Counted from the stretch's first letter, positions 23,717-35,002 are shown. The stretch: 64,000 bases of DNA from Streptomyces sp. NBC_01304 (GCF_035975855.1 NZ_CP109055.1:6944001-7008000); one strand, 5' to 3'. Notes: generated by a model not told the origin, from the sequence alone. A program made the numbers and translations.

Positions 23717-25650
23717 GCACGTCCGGAAGCACGTCCGGAAGCACATCCGGTACGAGCCGGCTGACCGTCGCACAGGCGCTGGTGCGGTTTCTGGCCGCCC
23801 AGTACACCGAGCGGTCCGGCATCCGGCAGCGGTTGATCACCGGCACCTGGGGGATCTTCGGCCATGGAAACGTGGCCGGGATCGGGCAGGCGCTGGTCGA
23901 GTACGCGGACGACATGCCCTTCCACCAGGGCCGCAACGAGCAGGCCATGGTGCACGCGGCGGTCGGCTACGCCCGGCAGTCGGGGCGGCTCTGCGCGCAA
24001 GCGGTCACCACGTCCATCGGGCCCGGCGCCACCAACCTCGTCACCGGGGCCGCGCTCGCCACCATCAACCACATCCCCGTACTGCTCCTGCCCGGCGATG
24101 TGTTCGCGTCCCGGCCCGCCGACCCCGTACTCCAACAGCTCGAAGTGCCGTACGCGGGCGACGTATCCGTCAACGACTGTCTGCGCCCGGTGTCGAAGTA
24201 CTTCGACCGGATCACCCGCCCCGAGGCCCTGATCCCGGCCGCGCTGCAGGCGATGCGGGTGCTTGCCGATCCGGCGGAGACGGGGGCGGTGACGCTTGCG
24301 CTGCCGCAGGACGTGCAGGCGGAGGCGTGGGAGTGGCCGGAGGAGTTCTTCCGGGAGCGGGTCTGGCGGGTGGCCGAGCAGATGCCGGAGCAGCGGGACC
24401 TGTACGACGCCGTACGCGCGGTCCGCGCGGCCGGTCGCCCCCTGATCATCGCGGGCGGGGGAGTGCACCACAGCCGGGCCGAGCACGTCCTTGGCCTGCT
24501 CGCCGAGCAGACCGGCATCCCCGTCGCCTCCACGCAGGCGGGCAAGGGATCCCTGGTCCACGACCACTCGCAGGACGTCGGCGGGATCGGACACACGGGG
24601 ACCGCCACCGCCAACCAACTCGCCCGCACCGCCGACCTGGTGATCGGGGTCGGCACCCGCTACACCGACTTCACCACTGCCTCCGGCACGCTCTTCGATA
24701 ATCCGGACGTGCGGTTCGTGAACCTCAACATCGCCGGGTTCGACGCCCACAAGATGGGCGGCATCTCGCTGGTGGGGGACGCGCGGGTCGGGCTGCAGCA
24801 GCTCTGGGACAAGCTGCGCGAGCACGTCGTCGACACGGAGATCATCCCCGCCCACCGCGTGGACCCCGCCTACGAAATGGACTACCGCGAGGCCAAGGCC
24901 CGCTGGGAGGACCTGGTCAGCCAGGCCTACGCGGTCCCGGACGAGAAGATGCCCCCCACTCAGGCCCAAGTCCTGGGTCTGCTCGATGAGTTGGTCACCG
25001 GCGACGACATCCTCATCAACGCCGCCGGATCCCTCCCCGGCGACCTCCACAAACTCTGGCGTACGCGCTCCCGCGACCAGTACCACGTCGAGTACGGCTA
25101 CTCCTGCATGGGCTACGAGATCCCGGCCGCGATCGGCGTGAAGCTCGCGGCGCCCGACCGGCCCGTGTGGGCGCTGGTCGGCGACGGTACGTATCTGATC
25201 ATGCCCACCGAAATCGTCACCGCCGTCCAGGAGGGCATCGCGATCAAGGTGGTGATCCTGCAGAACCACGGGTACGCCTCCATCGGCGGCCTCTCCGAGG
25301 CGGTCGGCGGTGAGCGGTTCGGGACGGCGTACCGCTTCCGGGCCGGCGACGGGACGTACACCGGCGACCCGCTGCCCGTGGATCTCGCGGCCAACGCCGA
25401 GAGTCTCGGCATGCGGGTCCTGCGCGCCGGCACCGTGCGTGACCTGCGAGAAGCCCTGAAGGAGGCGCGGGCCTCGGACGTTCCCACATGTGTCTACGTG
25501 GAGACCGAAACGGCAGACACAGTGTCGGGCGTGCCGCCTGCGCAGGCGTGGTGGGATGTTCCGGTGGCCGAGACCGCGAGCCGTCCCTCCGCGGTCGAGG
25601 CCCGCGAGGAGTACGACCGGCAGGCCAGAGCACGCCGCCGCCACCTGTGA
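23713..25650 (+). CDS. iolD: 3D-(3,5/4)-trihydroxycyclohexane-1,2-dione acylhydrolase
   Basis: 645 residues, thiamine-diphosphate enzyme family. The TPP pyrimidine domain shows GTWGIFGHGNVAGIGQAL, and the C-terminal GDGTYLIMPTEIVTAVQ...NHGYASIGG is the ThDP/Mg site. It opens the ring of the cyclohexanedione to 5-deoxy-glucuronate. ATG 23713 overlaps the iolB stop and follows GGAGG. The N-terminus begins with three 12-bp repeats coding (STSG)n, a flexible tail not expected in the family and probably a recent slippage product. Confidence 0.93.
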   Translation: MSTSGSTSGSTSGTSRLTVAQALVRFLAAQYTERSGIRQRLITGTWGIFGHGNVAGIGQALVEYADDMPFHQGRNEQAMVHAAVGYARQSGRLCAQAVTTSIGPGATNLVTGAALATINHIPVLLLPGDVFASRPADPVLQQLEVPYAGDVSVNDCLRPVSKYFDRITRPEALIPAALQAMRVLADPAETGAVTLALPQDVQAEAWEWPEEFFRERVWRVAEQMPEQRDLYDAVRAVRAAGRPLIIAGGGVHHSRAEHVLGLLAEQTGIPVASTQAGKGSLVHDHSQDVGGIGHTGTATANQLARTADLVIGVGTRYTDFTTASGTLFDNPDVRFVNLNIAGFDAHKMGGISLVGDARVGLQQLWDKLREHVVDTEIIPAHRVDPAYEMDYREAKARWEDLVSQAYAVPDEKMPPTQAQVLGLLDELVTGDDILINAAGSLPGDLHKLWRTRSRDQYHVEYGYSCMGYEIPAAIGVKLAAPDRPVWALVGDGTYLIMPTEIVTAVQEGIAIKVVILQNHGYASIGGLSEAVGGERFGTAYRFRAGDGTYTGDPLPVDLAANAESLGMRVLRAGTVRDLREALKEARASDVPTCVYVETETADTVSGVPPAQAWWDVPVAETASRPSAVEAREEYDRQARARRRHL

Positions 25651-25698
25651 AGGCTGCCACCTCTGAAAAACGTGAAGGACGCGAAGGAGCTGTACGTC

Positions 25699-27201
<1,503 letters not shown>

Positions 27202-27219
27202 CGGCGGCAAGGAAGTTAG

Positions 27220-27281
27220 GTGGGGGGAAACGGGCAATCGGTGTCTTGGTTTGCACCGGTCTGGCTGCCCGTTTTCCCCCA
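27220..27281. terminator. Bidirectional hairpin after mmsA
   Basis: GTGGGGGGAAACGGGCA (27220-27236) pairs with TGCCCGTTTTCCCCCAC (27265-27281), 16 of 17 positions, with a 28-nt loop. It lies between convergent genes. It differs from the dispersed repeat family. Confidence 0.75.
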
Positions 27282-27310
27282 CTTGACGTTCCGGGGCGAC
27301 CTCGGCGCCG

Positions 27311-28183
27311 CTAGCTGACGATGTCCTTGCGGGCGAAGCCTCGGAAGGCCAGGGCGAAGAGGATCAGGGCGTACGTCAGCGAGACCGACGCGCCCTGGAT
27401 CATTCCGCCCCACTCCATCTTGGGCTGCAGCGCGTCGATCCACGCGAACTGCCAGTGCGCGGGCAGCACGTTGCGCATGTCGCCCAGCGCCGTGACCGCG
27501 TCCAGTACGTTCCCGACGATCGTCAGGCCGACCGCCCCGCCGACCGCTCCCAGCGGTGCGTCCGTCTTCGTCGACAGCCAGAACGCGAGCCCGGCCGTCA
27601 CCAGCTGGGAGACGAAGACGTACCCGACGACGATCAGTAGCCGGACCACCGATTCGCCGGCCGGAAGGCCGCCCCCTGTCGGCAGTTGGAGCGGTCCCCA
27701 GCCGTATGCCGCCGTGCCCACGACCAGCGCGATCAGCGGCATCAGGACCATCGCGGCCGCGCTGAAACCGAGCGCCACCGCCAGCTTGCTCCAGAGGAGC
27801 CGGGAGCGCGGCACGGGCGCGGCGAGCAAGTACCGCAGCGACGACCAACTGGCCTCCGACGCCACCGTGTCCCCGCAGAAGAGGGCCACCGGGACGACGA
27901 GCAGGAACCCGGCCGAGACGAACAGACACGTCGCCGCGAAGTTCGCCCCGGAGTCCGTGGCGACCTGCATCAGCGTCGCGCCCCGGTTGGGGTTGGCGTC
28001 CGGCGCCCCGCCCGCGATCGCGAAGGCGGCCACCAGGATCAGCGGCAGCGCCCCGAGGACGGCCGCCATCACCAGCGTCCGGCGCCGCTTCAACTGGCGC
28101 ATGGCCTCCACCCGCAGGGGCAGGGTCCGGCCGGGACGGTAGCCGGGCGCGGCATCGGCGGGCTTGGTCAGCGTGGCGCTCAT
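27311..28183 (-). CDS. ABC-2-type transporter permease
   Basis: 290 residues with six hydrophobic segments, the first at about residue 36 (TLVMAAVLGALPLILVAAF) and a conserved ASEASWSSLRYLLAAPVPR loop typical of ABC-2 permeases. It ends with FALAFRGFARKDIVS on the cytoplasmic side. The ATG overlaps the stop of the upstream gene (ATGA), so it is co-translated with the hydrolase-ATPase fusion, its obvious ATPase partner. Substrate unknown; ABC-2 systems usually export lipids, drugs or polysaccharides. Confidence 0.9.
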   Translation of the reverse strand: MSATLTKPADAAPGYRPGRTLPLRVEAMRQLKRRRTLVMAAVLGALPLILVAAFAIAGGAPDANPNRGATLMQVATDSGANFAATCLFVSAGFLLVVPVALFCGDTVASEASWSSLRYLLAAPVPRSRLLWSKLAVALGFSAAAMVLMPLIALVVGTAAYGWGPLQLPTGGGLPAGESVVRLLIVVGYVFVSQLVTAGLAFWLSTKTDAPLGAVGGAVGLTIVGNVLDAVTALGDMRNVLPAHWQFAWIDALQPKMEWGGMIQGASVSLTYALILFALAFRGFARKDIVS

Positions 28184-30876
28184 GCGGTGCCTCCGATCAG
28201 GTTCAGGAAGGCGTCCTCCAGGCGGCGGTGCGGGCCGACCGAGGTGACCGGCACCTCCAACCGGACGAGTTCCGCGAGGAGTTGGGGAACCGAGGCGTCA
28301 TCGAGCCGGATGAGTACGCCGCCGTCCGTGGGCTCGGCGGAGGCCACGCCCTCCAGGGCGGCGACCTTCTCCACCGTCACCACGTCGAGCGGCACCTCGG
28401 TGCCGACCAGGAGCGTCTCGCCGGACCCGACGATCTCGGCGACCGGGCCGGCCTGGACGAGCTTGCCCCGGTGCATCACCACGAGGTGGGTGCAGGACTG
28501 CTCGACCTCGGCGAGGAGGTGGCTGGACACGATCACCGTGCGTCCGGCGGCCGCGTACCGGATCATCACCTCGCGCATCTCGCGGATCTGCGGCGGGTCC
28601 AGGCCGTTCGTCGGCTCGTCGAGGATCAGGAGGTCCGGCAGGCCGAGCATGGCCTGCGCGATGGCGAGCCGCTGCCGCATGCCCTGCGAGTACGTGCGCA
28701 CCGCGCGGGCGAGCGCGTCGCCGAGTCCGGCGATCTCCAGCGCCTCGTCGAAGTGCGCGTCCTCGGCGGGCCGGCCGGTCGCGGCCCAGTACAGCTCCAG
28801 GTTGTCGCGCCCGCTGAGGTGCGGCAGGAACCCGGCGCCCTCGACGAAGGCGCCGACCCGGGAGAGGACGGGGGCGCCGGGGCGGATGGCGTGCCCGAAG
28901 ACGCGGATCTCACCGGCGTCCGGCGTGATGAGGCCCATCAGCATGCGGAGTGTGGTGGTCTTGCCCGCGCCGTTCGGGCCGAGCAGGCCGAGGACCTGGC
29001 CCTTCTCGACCCGGAAGGACAGGTCGCGGACGGCGTACCGGTCGGAGCCCTTGGCGTACTTCTTGCTCAAGTCCGCGATCTGGAGCGGCACTTCGGCGAG
29101 CTCGCGGTCCGCGGGCGGTGCGCTGGTGCGACGGCGTGCGGTGTAGAGCAGCCCCGCCGCGATGGCGAGTCCGGCCAGCGGCAGCATCCACACCCAGGCG
29201 GGCAGCGCGGCCGCGCCGGTCTTCACGCCGGGCGCCGTGGGCACGCCCAGATCGCCCTTGAGGCTCACGGTGTACGTCGCCGGGTCGGCCGGCGAGGCGT
29301 ACCCGAGGTCCGTCGAGGCCAGCGCGAGCCGCAGCCGGTGTCCGGACTGCACCTCGTGGTCGATGGCCGGCAGCGTGATCCGGACGTCCTTGCCGTCCTT
29401 GGCGCCGGTGACGCGGATCGGAGAGACCAGCTGGGAGGGCAGCACCTGCTGCTTGCCGTCAGGACCGACGTCATACACCTTCCCGAAGAGCACCGCGTCG
29501 TCCCGGGACGACTTCACGTGCACGGTCACCGTCGGCGACCCGGTGATCGTCAGATCGCTCGTCATCGGCGCGGAGTCGAAGTGGGCGAACTGCCCCGGGA
29601 AGTCGACCGAGAGGCCGCCGATCCCGAGCGAGGAAAGTTGCTCCAGGCCGCCGCTGATTCCGGGCACGTTCGAGATCGAGGGCGGGTTGGCCCCGGCCGG
29701 GTTGTCGATCGTCTGCGTCGCCTTGGCCTGCGCCTTGCCGCCGCGGCCAAGCGGGATGTTGCGCTGCCCGCTGTCGAGCCCCGGGTACTCGCCGTCCGTC
29801 GCGCCGCGCAGCTGCGCCCGGCCGTCGGTGGAGTCGACTCCTCCGGTACGGGTGACGCGGAAGGCGGGCCCGGTGTCGGCGGAGGTGTCCTCCTTGAGAT
29901 AGCGGTCGAACCACTTGCCGATCCGGGCCTCGACGCGGCCGGCCTCGCGATCGCCGCCGTCGTGCCCGCCCGCGATCCAGTCCACCGCCACCGGTGCGCC
30001 GTTGTCCCCGATGGTCTTGGCCATCGCGTCGGCCTGGCCGAGCGGGAAGAGCGAGTCGGTCTGCCCCTGCACGATCAGGCTCGGCACCTTGATCTTGTCG
30101 CCGACGGCGACCGGACTGCGCTCTTCGAGGAGTTTCCGGGCGGCCTCGTCCGGCTTCCCGGCGACCGCGACCCGCTCGTACATCTCGCAAAGGCGGGGCT
30201 CGAACTTCTTGCAGCCGCCGCCCGTGGACACGAAGGCGCCGGCCCACAGCTTCTTGAAGACCCCGTCCGGGAACAGGGCGTCCGCCAGATTCCAGTACGT
30301 GATCTGCGGGGCGAGCGCGTCGACCCGCTTGTCGTACCCGGCGGCCAGCAGCGACACCGCCCCGCCGTACGAGGCGCCGGTCATGCCCACGCGCGGGTCG
30401 CCGGCCTTGTCGAGCTGGACCTCGGGCCGCTCGGCCAGCCAGTCGATCATCTTGCTGACGTCGGCGACCTCGGCCTTCGGGTCGTTCAGCCCGATCTTCC
30501 CGCCGGACTTCCCGAAGCCCCGCGCCGACCAGGTCAGCACCGCGTACCCGTCCCGCGCGAGGTCCTCGGCCTGCCCCTTCACGTCCTTCTTGCTGCCGCC
30601 GAAGCCGTGCCCGATGAGGACGGCGGGGCGCTTGCTGTCGGCCGACCCGGCCGTGAAGTAGGAGGTGTCGATCCGGACGCCGCCGCCCATGTCCATGACC
30701 TGGTCGGCCTGGCGCACGGCGGGCTTGTCGTCGGCCGCGAGGGCGGTCCAGGTCCCGGCCCCGGCCAGCACGGCGACGGCGGCCGCGATCGCGAGCAGCC
30801 GCCGACGGGACCTCGGCCAGGGTTTCCCGGCCTTCAGCCAGGGTTTCCCGGTCTTTCCGGACGTAGGGCGAGTCAT
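28180..30876 (-). CDS. Fusion of exported-type alpha/beta hydrolase (CocE/XPP-like) with an ABC ATPase
   Basis: 898 residues in one frame. Residues 27-47 form an N-terminal membrane anchor. Residues about 60-330 are an alpha/beta hydrolase of the CocE/X-prolyl dipeptidyl-peptidase type with Ser169 in GASYGG, Asp274 in GQTDSLF and His305 in GGHDGG. About 340-545 is the beta-rich C-terminal domain of that family. A second membrane segment at 558-578 is followed by an ABC ATPase (about 598-898) with GPNGAGKTTTL, YSQGMRQR, LLILDEPTNGLD and a VSSH switch. The predicted layout puts the hydrolase outside and the ATPase inside. The start is ATG 30876; an ATG ten codons earlier is possible. Neither has a good ribosome site. 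Confidence 0.88.
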   Translation of the reverse strand: MTRPTSGKTGKPWLKAGKPWPRSRRRLLAIAAAVAVLAGAGTWTALAADDKPAVRQADQVMDMGGGVRIDTSYFTAGSADSKRPAVLIGHGFGGSKKDVKGQAEDLARDGYAVLTWSARGFGKSGGKIGLNDPKAEVADVSKMIDWLAERPEVQLDKAGDPRVGMTGASYGGAVSLLAAGYDKRVDALAPQITYWNLADALFPDGVFKKLWAGAFVSTGGGCKKFEPRLCEMYERVAVAGKPDEAARKLLEERSPVAVGDKIKVPSLIVQGQTDSLFPLGQADAMAKTIGDNGAPVAVDWIAGGHDGGDREAGRVEARIGKWFDRYLKEDTSADTGPAFRVTRTGGVDSTDGRAQLRGATDGEYPGLDSGQRNIPLGRGGKAQAKATQTIDNPAGANPPSISNVPGISGGLEQLSSLGIGGLSVDFPGQFAHFDSAPMTSDLTITGSPTVTVHVKSSRDDAVLFGKVYDVGPDGKQQVLPSQLVSPIRVTGAKDGKDVRITLPAIDHEVQSGHRLRLALASTDLGYASPADPATYTVSLKGDLGVPTAPGVKTGAAALPAWVWMLPLAGLAIAAGLLYTARRRTSAPPADRELAEVPLQIADLSKKYAKGSDRYAVRDLSFRVEKGQVLGLLGPNGAGKTTTLRMLMGLITPDAGEIRVFGHAIRPGAPVLSRVGAFVEGAGFLPHLSGRDNLELYWAATGRPAEDAHFDEALEIAGLGDALARAVRTYSQGMRQRLAIAQAMLGLPDLLILDEPTNGLDPPQIREMREVMIRYAAAGRTVIVSSHLLAEVEQSCTHLVVMHRGKLVQAGPVAEIVGSGETLLVGTEVPLDVVTVEKVAALEGVASAEPTDGGVLIRLDDASVPQLLAELVRLEVPVTSVGPHRRLEDAFLNLIGGTA

Positions 30877-30994
30877 ACGATCAACCGTACGGGCGTGAAC
30901 TGACATCCGAGGCACCCGCCAGGCGGAACCCGGGCACCTCCCTGGGGCGTAAACTCCGCGCCCCGCATACCGCGTCCGTGGTACGAACCCGGTC

Positions 30995-31408
30995 ATGGAA
31001 ATCCGACGCGCGACCGGTCCGGCGGAGCTCGTCGCCGCCTCACCCCTCTTCGACCACCCCGCCCGCCCCGAGTGGGCCGAGGCCTTCCTGCGCGCATCCG
31101 GCCACCACCTCTTCCTCGCGTACGAGGGCGAACTCCCGATCGGCTTCATCACCGGCATCGAGATGCTCCACCCCGACAAGGGCGTCGAGATGTGCCTGTA
31201 CGAGCTCGGGGTCGCGGAGCCGTACCGGCGGCGCGGGATCGCCCGGGCCCTGATCGAACGCCTCGCGGCCCTCGCGCGCGAGCGGGGCTGCTACGACATG
31301 TGGGTCGGCGTGGACACGGACAACGAGCCGGCCCTCGCGGCGTACCGCTCGACGGGCGGGAAGGACGACGGGACCTTCGCGATGATCACCTGGGAGTTCC
31401 CGCGATAG
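30995..31408 (+). CDS. AAC(3)-I-like GNAT acetyltransferase
   Basis: 137 residues. The motif CLYELGVAEPYRRRGIARALI is the acetyl-CoA-binding motif A in a form close to aminoglycoside 3-N-acetyltransferase type I, and YDMWVGVDTDNEPALAAYRSTGG is motif B. Chromosomal Streptomyces relatives are common and many are not resistance enzymes, so substrate is left open. The ATG lacks a clear ribosome site; the gene is divergent from the hydrolase-ABC fusion across a short promoter region. Confidence 0.8.
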   Translation: MEIRRATGPAELVAASPLFDHPARPEWAEAFLRASGHHLFLAYEGELPIGFITGIEMLHPDKGVEMCLYELGVAEPYRRRGIARALIERLAALARERGCYDMWVGVDTDNEPALAAYRSTGGKDDGTFAMITWEFPR

Positions 31409-31480
31409 AGGGTGACGGGCAGGACCGACCCGTTCGGCCGAGCCCGGGTGACCTCCCCGTCAAGCCGCAGTTGACCGGGC

Positions 31481-33175
31481 ATGGTGTTCACTCCCGCCCG
31501 CGCCCCCGGCACCTTCGTCGACCTGCTCACCGCACGGAGCGGGGCCGATGAACGCCACGCGCGCGTGCGGCGCATCGCGCTTTGTCTCGGGCCCGCACTC
31601 GTGGTCCTCTTCGCCGGATTCCAGCGCCGCTGGATGTCGGACGACGGACACATCTACGTCCGCACGGTCCGGCAGATCCTCGCGGGCAACGGGCCCGTCT
31701 TCAATCCGGGCGAGCGCGCCGAGGCCTCCACCGGCACCCTCTGGCAGTGGCTGCTCGTCCTCGCCGGACTGCCGGGCCTCGACGTCGCCACCGCCGCCAT
31801 GTACGGCGGGCTGCTCCTGACCGCCGCCGGCTTCGCCCTCGCCGCGCTCGCGGGCATGCGCCTGTACGGCACCTGTGCCGCCCTGCCGCTCGGCGCGCTC
31901 GTCCTCCTCGCGCTGCCGCCCGTCTGGGACTTCGCCACCTCCGGCCTTGAGACGGGCCTCGCCACCTGCTGGCTCGCGGGCGCCTGGCTCCTCCTCGTCG
32001 CGCGCCCCGCCTCCCCGTGGACCTGCCTGGTCCTGGGCCTCGGCCCGCTGGTGCGGCCCGACTTGGGGCTCGTCTCCGCCGTCTTCCTGGCCGCGCAGTG
32101 GCTCGTGGTCCGCCCGACCTGGCGCCGCGCGGGCGCCGGTCTCGCGATCGCGCTCGCCCTTCCGTTCGCGTACGAGATCTTCAGGGCCGGCTACTACGGC
32201 CATCTGATCCCCCTCCCCGGCGTCACCAAGGAGGCCTCGCAGAGCCTGTGGGGGCGCGGCCTCGGCTACCTCGGCGACTTCGCGCACCCCTATCTGCTGT
32301 GGCTGCCCGCGCTGTTCATCGTCGCCGCCGTGCTGCCGGGACCGGGCCGCGAGCGCCGCCCGGTGCCGCTGGTGCCCGCGCTCGCGCCCGTCGTGGCGGG
32401 GGCGCTGTGCTGGGTGTACGTCATCAAGGTCGGCGGCGACTTCATGCACGGCCGGATGTTCCTGCCGGGGCTCCTGCTGATGCTGCTCCCCGTGTTCGTC
32501 GTGCCCGCCACGCGCGCGTGCCTGCTCGCCGGTGCGGCTGTCGGCCTCTGGGCGGTGGTGTGCGCGGGCTGGCTGCGGATTCCGTACGAGGGCGGCCTCG
32601 GGCCCGCCGGGATCGCCGACGAGCGCGGGGTGTACGTCAAGCAGAACGCGTCCGCCCACCCGCTGCACCACACCTTCGCCGGCGCCGACTGGCACGCCCA
32701 GTACCGGCAGTTGGCCACCCACGCCGAGCCCCCGGCGCTCCTCCTCGGCCGCACCAGGCTCGCCGCGAACGCCCCGACCGTGACCGGCGTGTACAGCGTC
32801 CTCGGCCTGAACGGCACCGCCGTCCCGCTGGACGGCGCCGCCCTCGACCCGATCGGCCTCGCGTATCCGCTGGCCGCTCACTCGCAGCAGGTCGCCGGGG
32901 GCCGGGTCGGCCACGACAAGCAGCTCCCCGCCGAATGGATCATCGCCGACCGCGGGGCGGGCGAACTCCCGCCCCGCGTCGACCCGTTGCGCGTGGCGGC
33001 CGCCCGCCGCGCCCTGAACTGCGGGCCCCTCGCCGAACTCCGCACAGCCACCACGGCCCCGCTCACCGCGGACCGCTTCCTGCGCAATCTGACCGGGGCG
33101 TGGGAACGTACGGCCTTCCGCTTCCCGATCGACGCGGCGGAAGCGGAACGGGAGTTGTGCGGCCGTCGCCAGTAG
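31481..33175 (+). CDS. GT-C membrane glycosyltransferase, AftB-like
   Basis: 564 residues with about ten membrane helices in the first 390 and a soluble C-terminal domain. Near residue 50, RRWMSDDGHIYVRTVRQILAG and NPGERAEASTGTLWQWLL match the DD-containing loop and following motif of mycobacterial AftB, the terminal arabinofuranosyltransferase. Streptomyces has no mycolyl-arabinogalactan, so the acceptor must be another envelope glycan; donor would be a polyprenyl-phosphate sugar. It ends exactly where the convergent VWA gene ends (33175/33176), with no terminator space. Confidence 0.75.
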   Translation: MVFTPARAPGTFVDLLTARSGADERHARVRRIALCLGPALVVLFAGFQRRWMSDDGHIYVRTVRQILAGNGPVFNPGERAEASTGTLWQWLLVLAGLPGLDVATAAMYGGLLLTAAGFALAALAGMRLYGTCAALPLGALVLLALPPVWDFATSGLETGLATCWLAGAWLLLVARPASPWTCLVLGLGPLVRPDLGLVSAVFLAAQWLVVRPTWRRAGAGLAIALALPFAYEIFRAGYYGHLIPLPGVTKEASQSLWGRGLGYLGDFAHPYLLWLPALFIVAAVLPGPGRERRPVPLVPALAPVVAGALCWVYVIKVGGDFMHGRMFLPGLLLMLLPVFVVPATRACLLAGAAVGLWAVVCAGWLRIPYEGGLGPAGIADERGVYVKQNASAHPLHHTFAGADWHAQYRQLATHAEPPALLLGRTRLAANAPTVTGVYSVLGLNGTAVPLDGAALDPIGLAYPLAAHSQQVAGGRVGHDKQLPAEWIIADRGAGELPPRVDPLRVAAARRALNCGPLAELRTATTAPLTADRFLRNLTGAWERTAFRFPIDAAEAERELCGRRQ

Positions 33176-34873
33176 CTAGTAGCGGTCGCCCCTGAGGTCG
33201 CTGGCCTGCTGTATCGCGGTCGCCAGCTGCTGCAGGGCGCTGTCCTCGGAGTTGCTCGCCAATTCCTTGGCCTTCGCTGCCAGTTCAGGTAGCGCCATGG
33301 TCCCCGGCAGGCTGCTGTAACGCTTCCCGCCGTAGCCTCCATAACCCTGGTCGTAAGGCGTCGCGCTGTACGTCGTCGTGTCCCCGGCAGGCTCAGGCTC
33401 GGCGCACCGGGTCTCGCTCTCGCACGGGCTGTACGTCGACTCCACCCGCAGCGCGTCCGCGAAGTACGCCGCCACCGCGGCCACCTGGAAGCGCTTGTCG
33501 GCGCCGCCCCACAGGGAGCCCTCCAGGCCGCCGGTCTCGATCTGCTGCGAAGTCTCGTGCGGGGTGCGGGTGTTCGGGTCCAGCCAGCGGACGTTCGCCG
33601 TGGCGACGTGGCCGCCGCCGTTGCCCTTCAGCCGTACCGCGTACAGCGCGGTCACCGTGTGGCCGGGCCCGACCTCCCCGCCGTCCACGCGGTCGTCGCG
33701 GAAGTCCTCGTCGGCGACCTGCCGGTTGTCGTACCCGATCAGCTTGAACTCCTGGACCGTCTGCGGGTCGAAGGCCACCTGCGCCTTGGCGTCCCGGGCG
33801 CGCAGCTCGATGTGCGCGGGCAGGTCCTGGCAGAACACCTTGCGGGCCTCCTTGATGTCGGAGACGTACGTGGTGTGCCCGTCGCCCTTGTCGGCGAGCT
33901 GCTCCATCAGCGCGTCGCCGTACTCGCTGCCGACCCCCACGCCGAACAGCGTGATGCCGTGCTCCTTGCGGGCGCCGGAGATCCGTTCCAGGATCTCGTC
34001 TGCACTGGTCGAGCCGGTGTTGGCGAGGGCGTCGGAGAGCAGCACGACACGGTTGGTGGCGCCGCTCCTGCGACCCTCGACGGCAGTGTCGTAGCCGGTG
34101 CGGATACCCGCGTCGAGGTTGGTGGAGTCGGTGGGCTGCAGTCCGCCGATGACGTCGTGGATCCGGCCGCGGTGGTCGCCGAGGCGGGTCATCGGCAGCA
34201 CTTCCTCGGCCTCGTCGCTGAAGGTGACGATCGCGATCGAGTCGTCGCCGCGCAGCTGGTCGGTCATGAGGTCCAGGGACTGCTTGACCAGGTCGAGGCG
34301 GCCAGGTTCGGCCATGGACCCGGAGATGTCGATGACGAACGTGAGGGCGGCGGGCGGGCGTTCGCCCTGGGACTCGGCGGCCTTGGTGGCGAGGCCGACG
34401 CGCAGCAGCGACCAGCCGTCGTCGTCGCGCGGGGTGCCCGCGCCGTCCATGGTCACGGAGAAGCCGTTGCCCTTGGGACGTGGATAGTCCTGCCGGAAGC
34501 TGTTGATGAACTCCTCGGGCCGCACCGTGGCCGGATCGGGCAGCCGCCCCTCGGCCAGGGTGCGCCGGGCGAAGCCGTAGGAGGCGGTGTCGACGTCGAG
34601 GGCGAAGGTGGAGAGGTAGTCCGGCGGGGGCACGAACTCCTTCGACCCGTCGGACCGTTCGCCCTGCTCGCCGTCGGCGGGGCCGCCGGATTGCTGTGGC
34701 ACGCCGGGCAGCGGCCCGCCGCCGTTCTGCCCGCTGCCGCCGCGGCTCTTGTCCTGGGACGAGGTCGCGTGGTCCCCGCTGCCGCTGCACCCGGTGAGGA
34801 GGAGGCCCGCAGCGCAGGTCAGGGCCAACAGGCCCCTGCGTATCCCCCCGGATCGTGTCCCGTACTGCGCCAT
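33176..34873 (-). CDS. VWA-domain lipoprotein (YfbK-like)
   Basis: 565 residues. A lipobox signal (LLALTCAAGLLLTGCSG) gives a lipid-anchored exported protein, followed by a Ser/Gly-rich linker. The VWF N-terminal domain (FALDVDTASYGFARRTLAEG) leads to a VWA domain with a complete MIDAS: DISGSMAEPG, DSTNLDAG and SDALANTG. The C-terminal DUF3520-like region follows. Such proteins bind ligands through a metal at the outer face of the membrane; partners are unknown. ATG 34873 has a G-rich ribosome site somewhat distant. It shares no terminator with the convergent glycosyltransferase. Confidence 0.88.
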   Translation of the reverse strand: MAQYGTRSGGIRRGLLALTCAAGLLLTGCSGSGDHATSSQDKSRGGSGQNGGGPLPGVPQQSGGPADGEQGERSDGSKEFVPPPDYLSTFALDVDTASYGFARRTLAEGRLPDPATVRPEEFINSFRQDYPRPKGNGFSVTMDGAGTPRDDDGWSLLRVGLATKAAESQGERPPAALTFVIDISGSMAEPGRLDLVKQSLDLMTDQLRGDDSIAIVTFSDEAEEVLPMTRLGDHRGRIHDVIGGLQPTDSTNLDAGIRTGYDTAVEGRRSGATNRVVLLSDALANTGSTSADEILERISGARKEHGITLFGVGVGSEYGDALMEQLADKGDGHTTYVSDIKEARKVFCQDLPAHIELRARDAKAQVAFDPQTVQEFKLIGYDNRQVADEDFRDDRVDGGEVGPGHTVTALYAVRLKGNGGGHVATANVRWLDPNTRTPHETSQQIETGGLEGSLWGGADKRFQVAAVAAYFADALRVESTYSPCESETRCAEPEPAGDTTTYSATPYDQGYGGYGGKRYSSLPGTMALPELAAKAKELASNSEDSALQQLATAIQQASDLRGDRY

Positions 34874-35002
34874 GCTGCTGCCGCCCCTCAGTCGCGTCGC
34901 GATTGCTTGTGACTGTGACGTGCGAGGTGGCCGAACGGATGGCACGAGGGGGTTGCGGAAAGATTTCGATTCCCGCAGCCCTTGGTGTGAGCGGGAGTTG
35001 GG

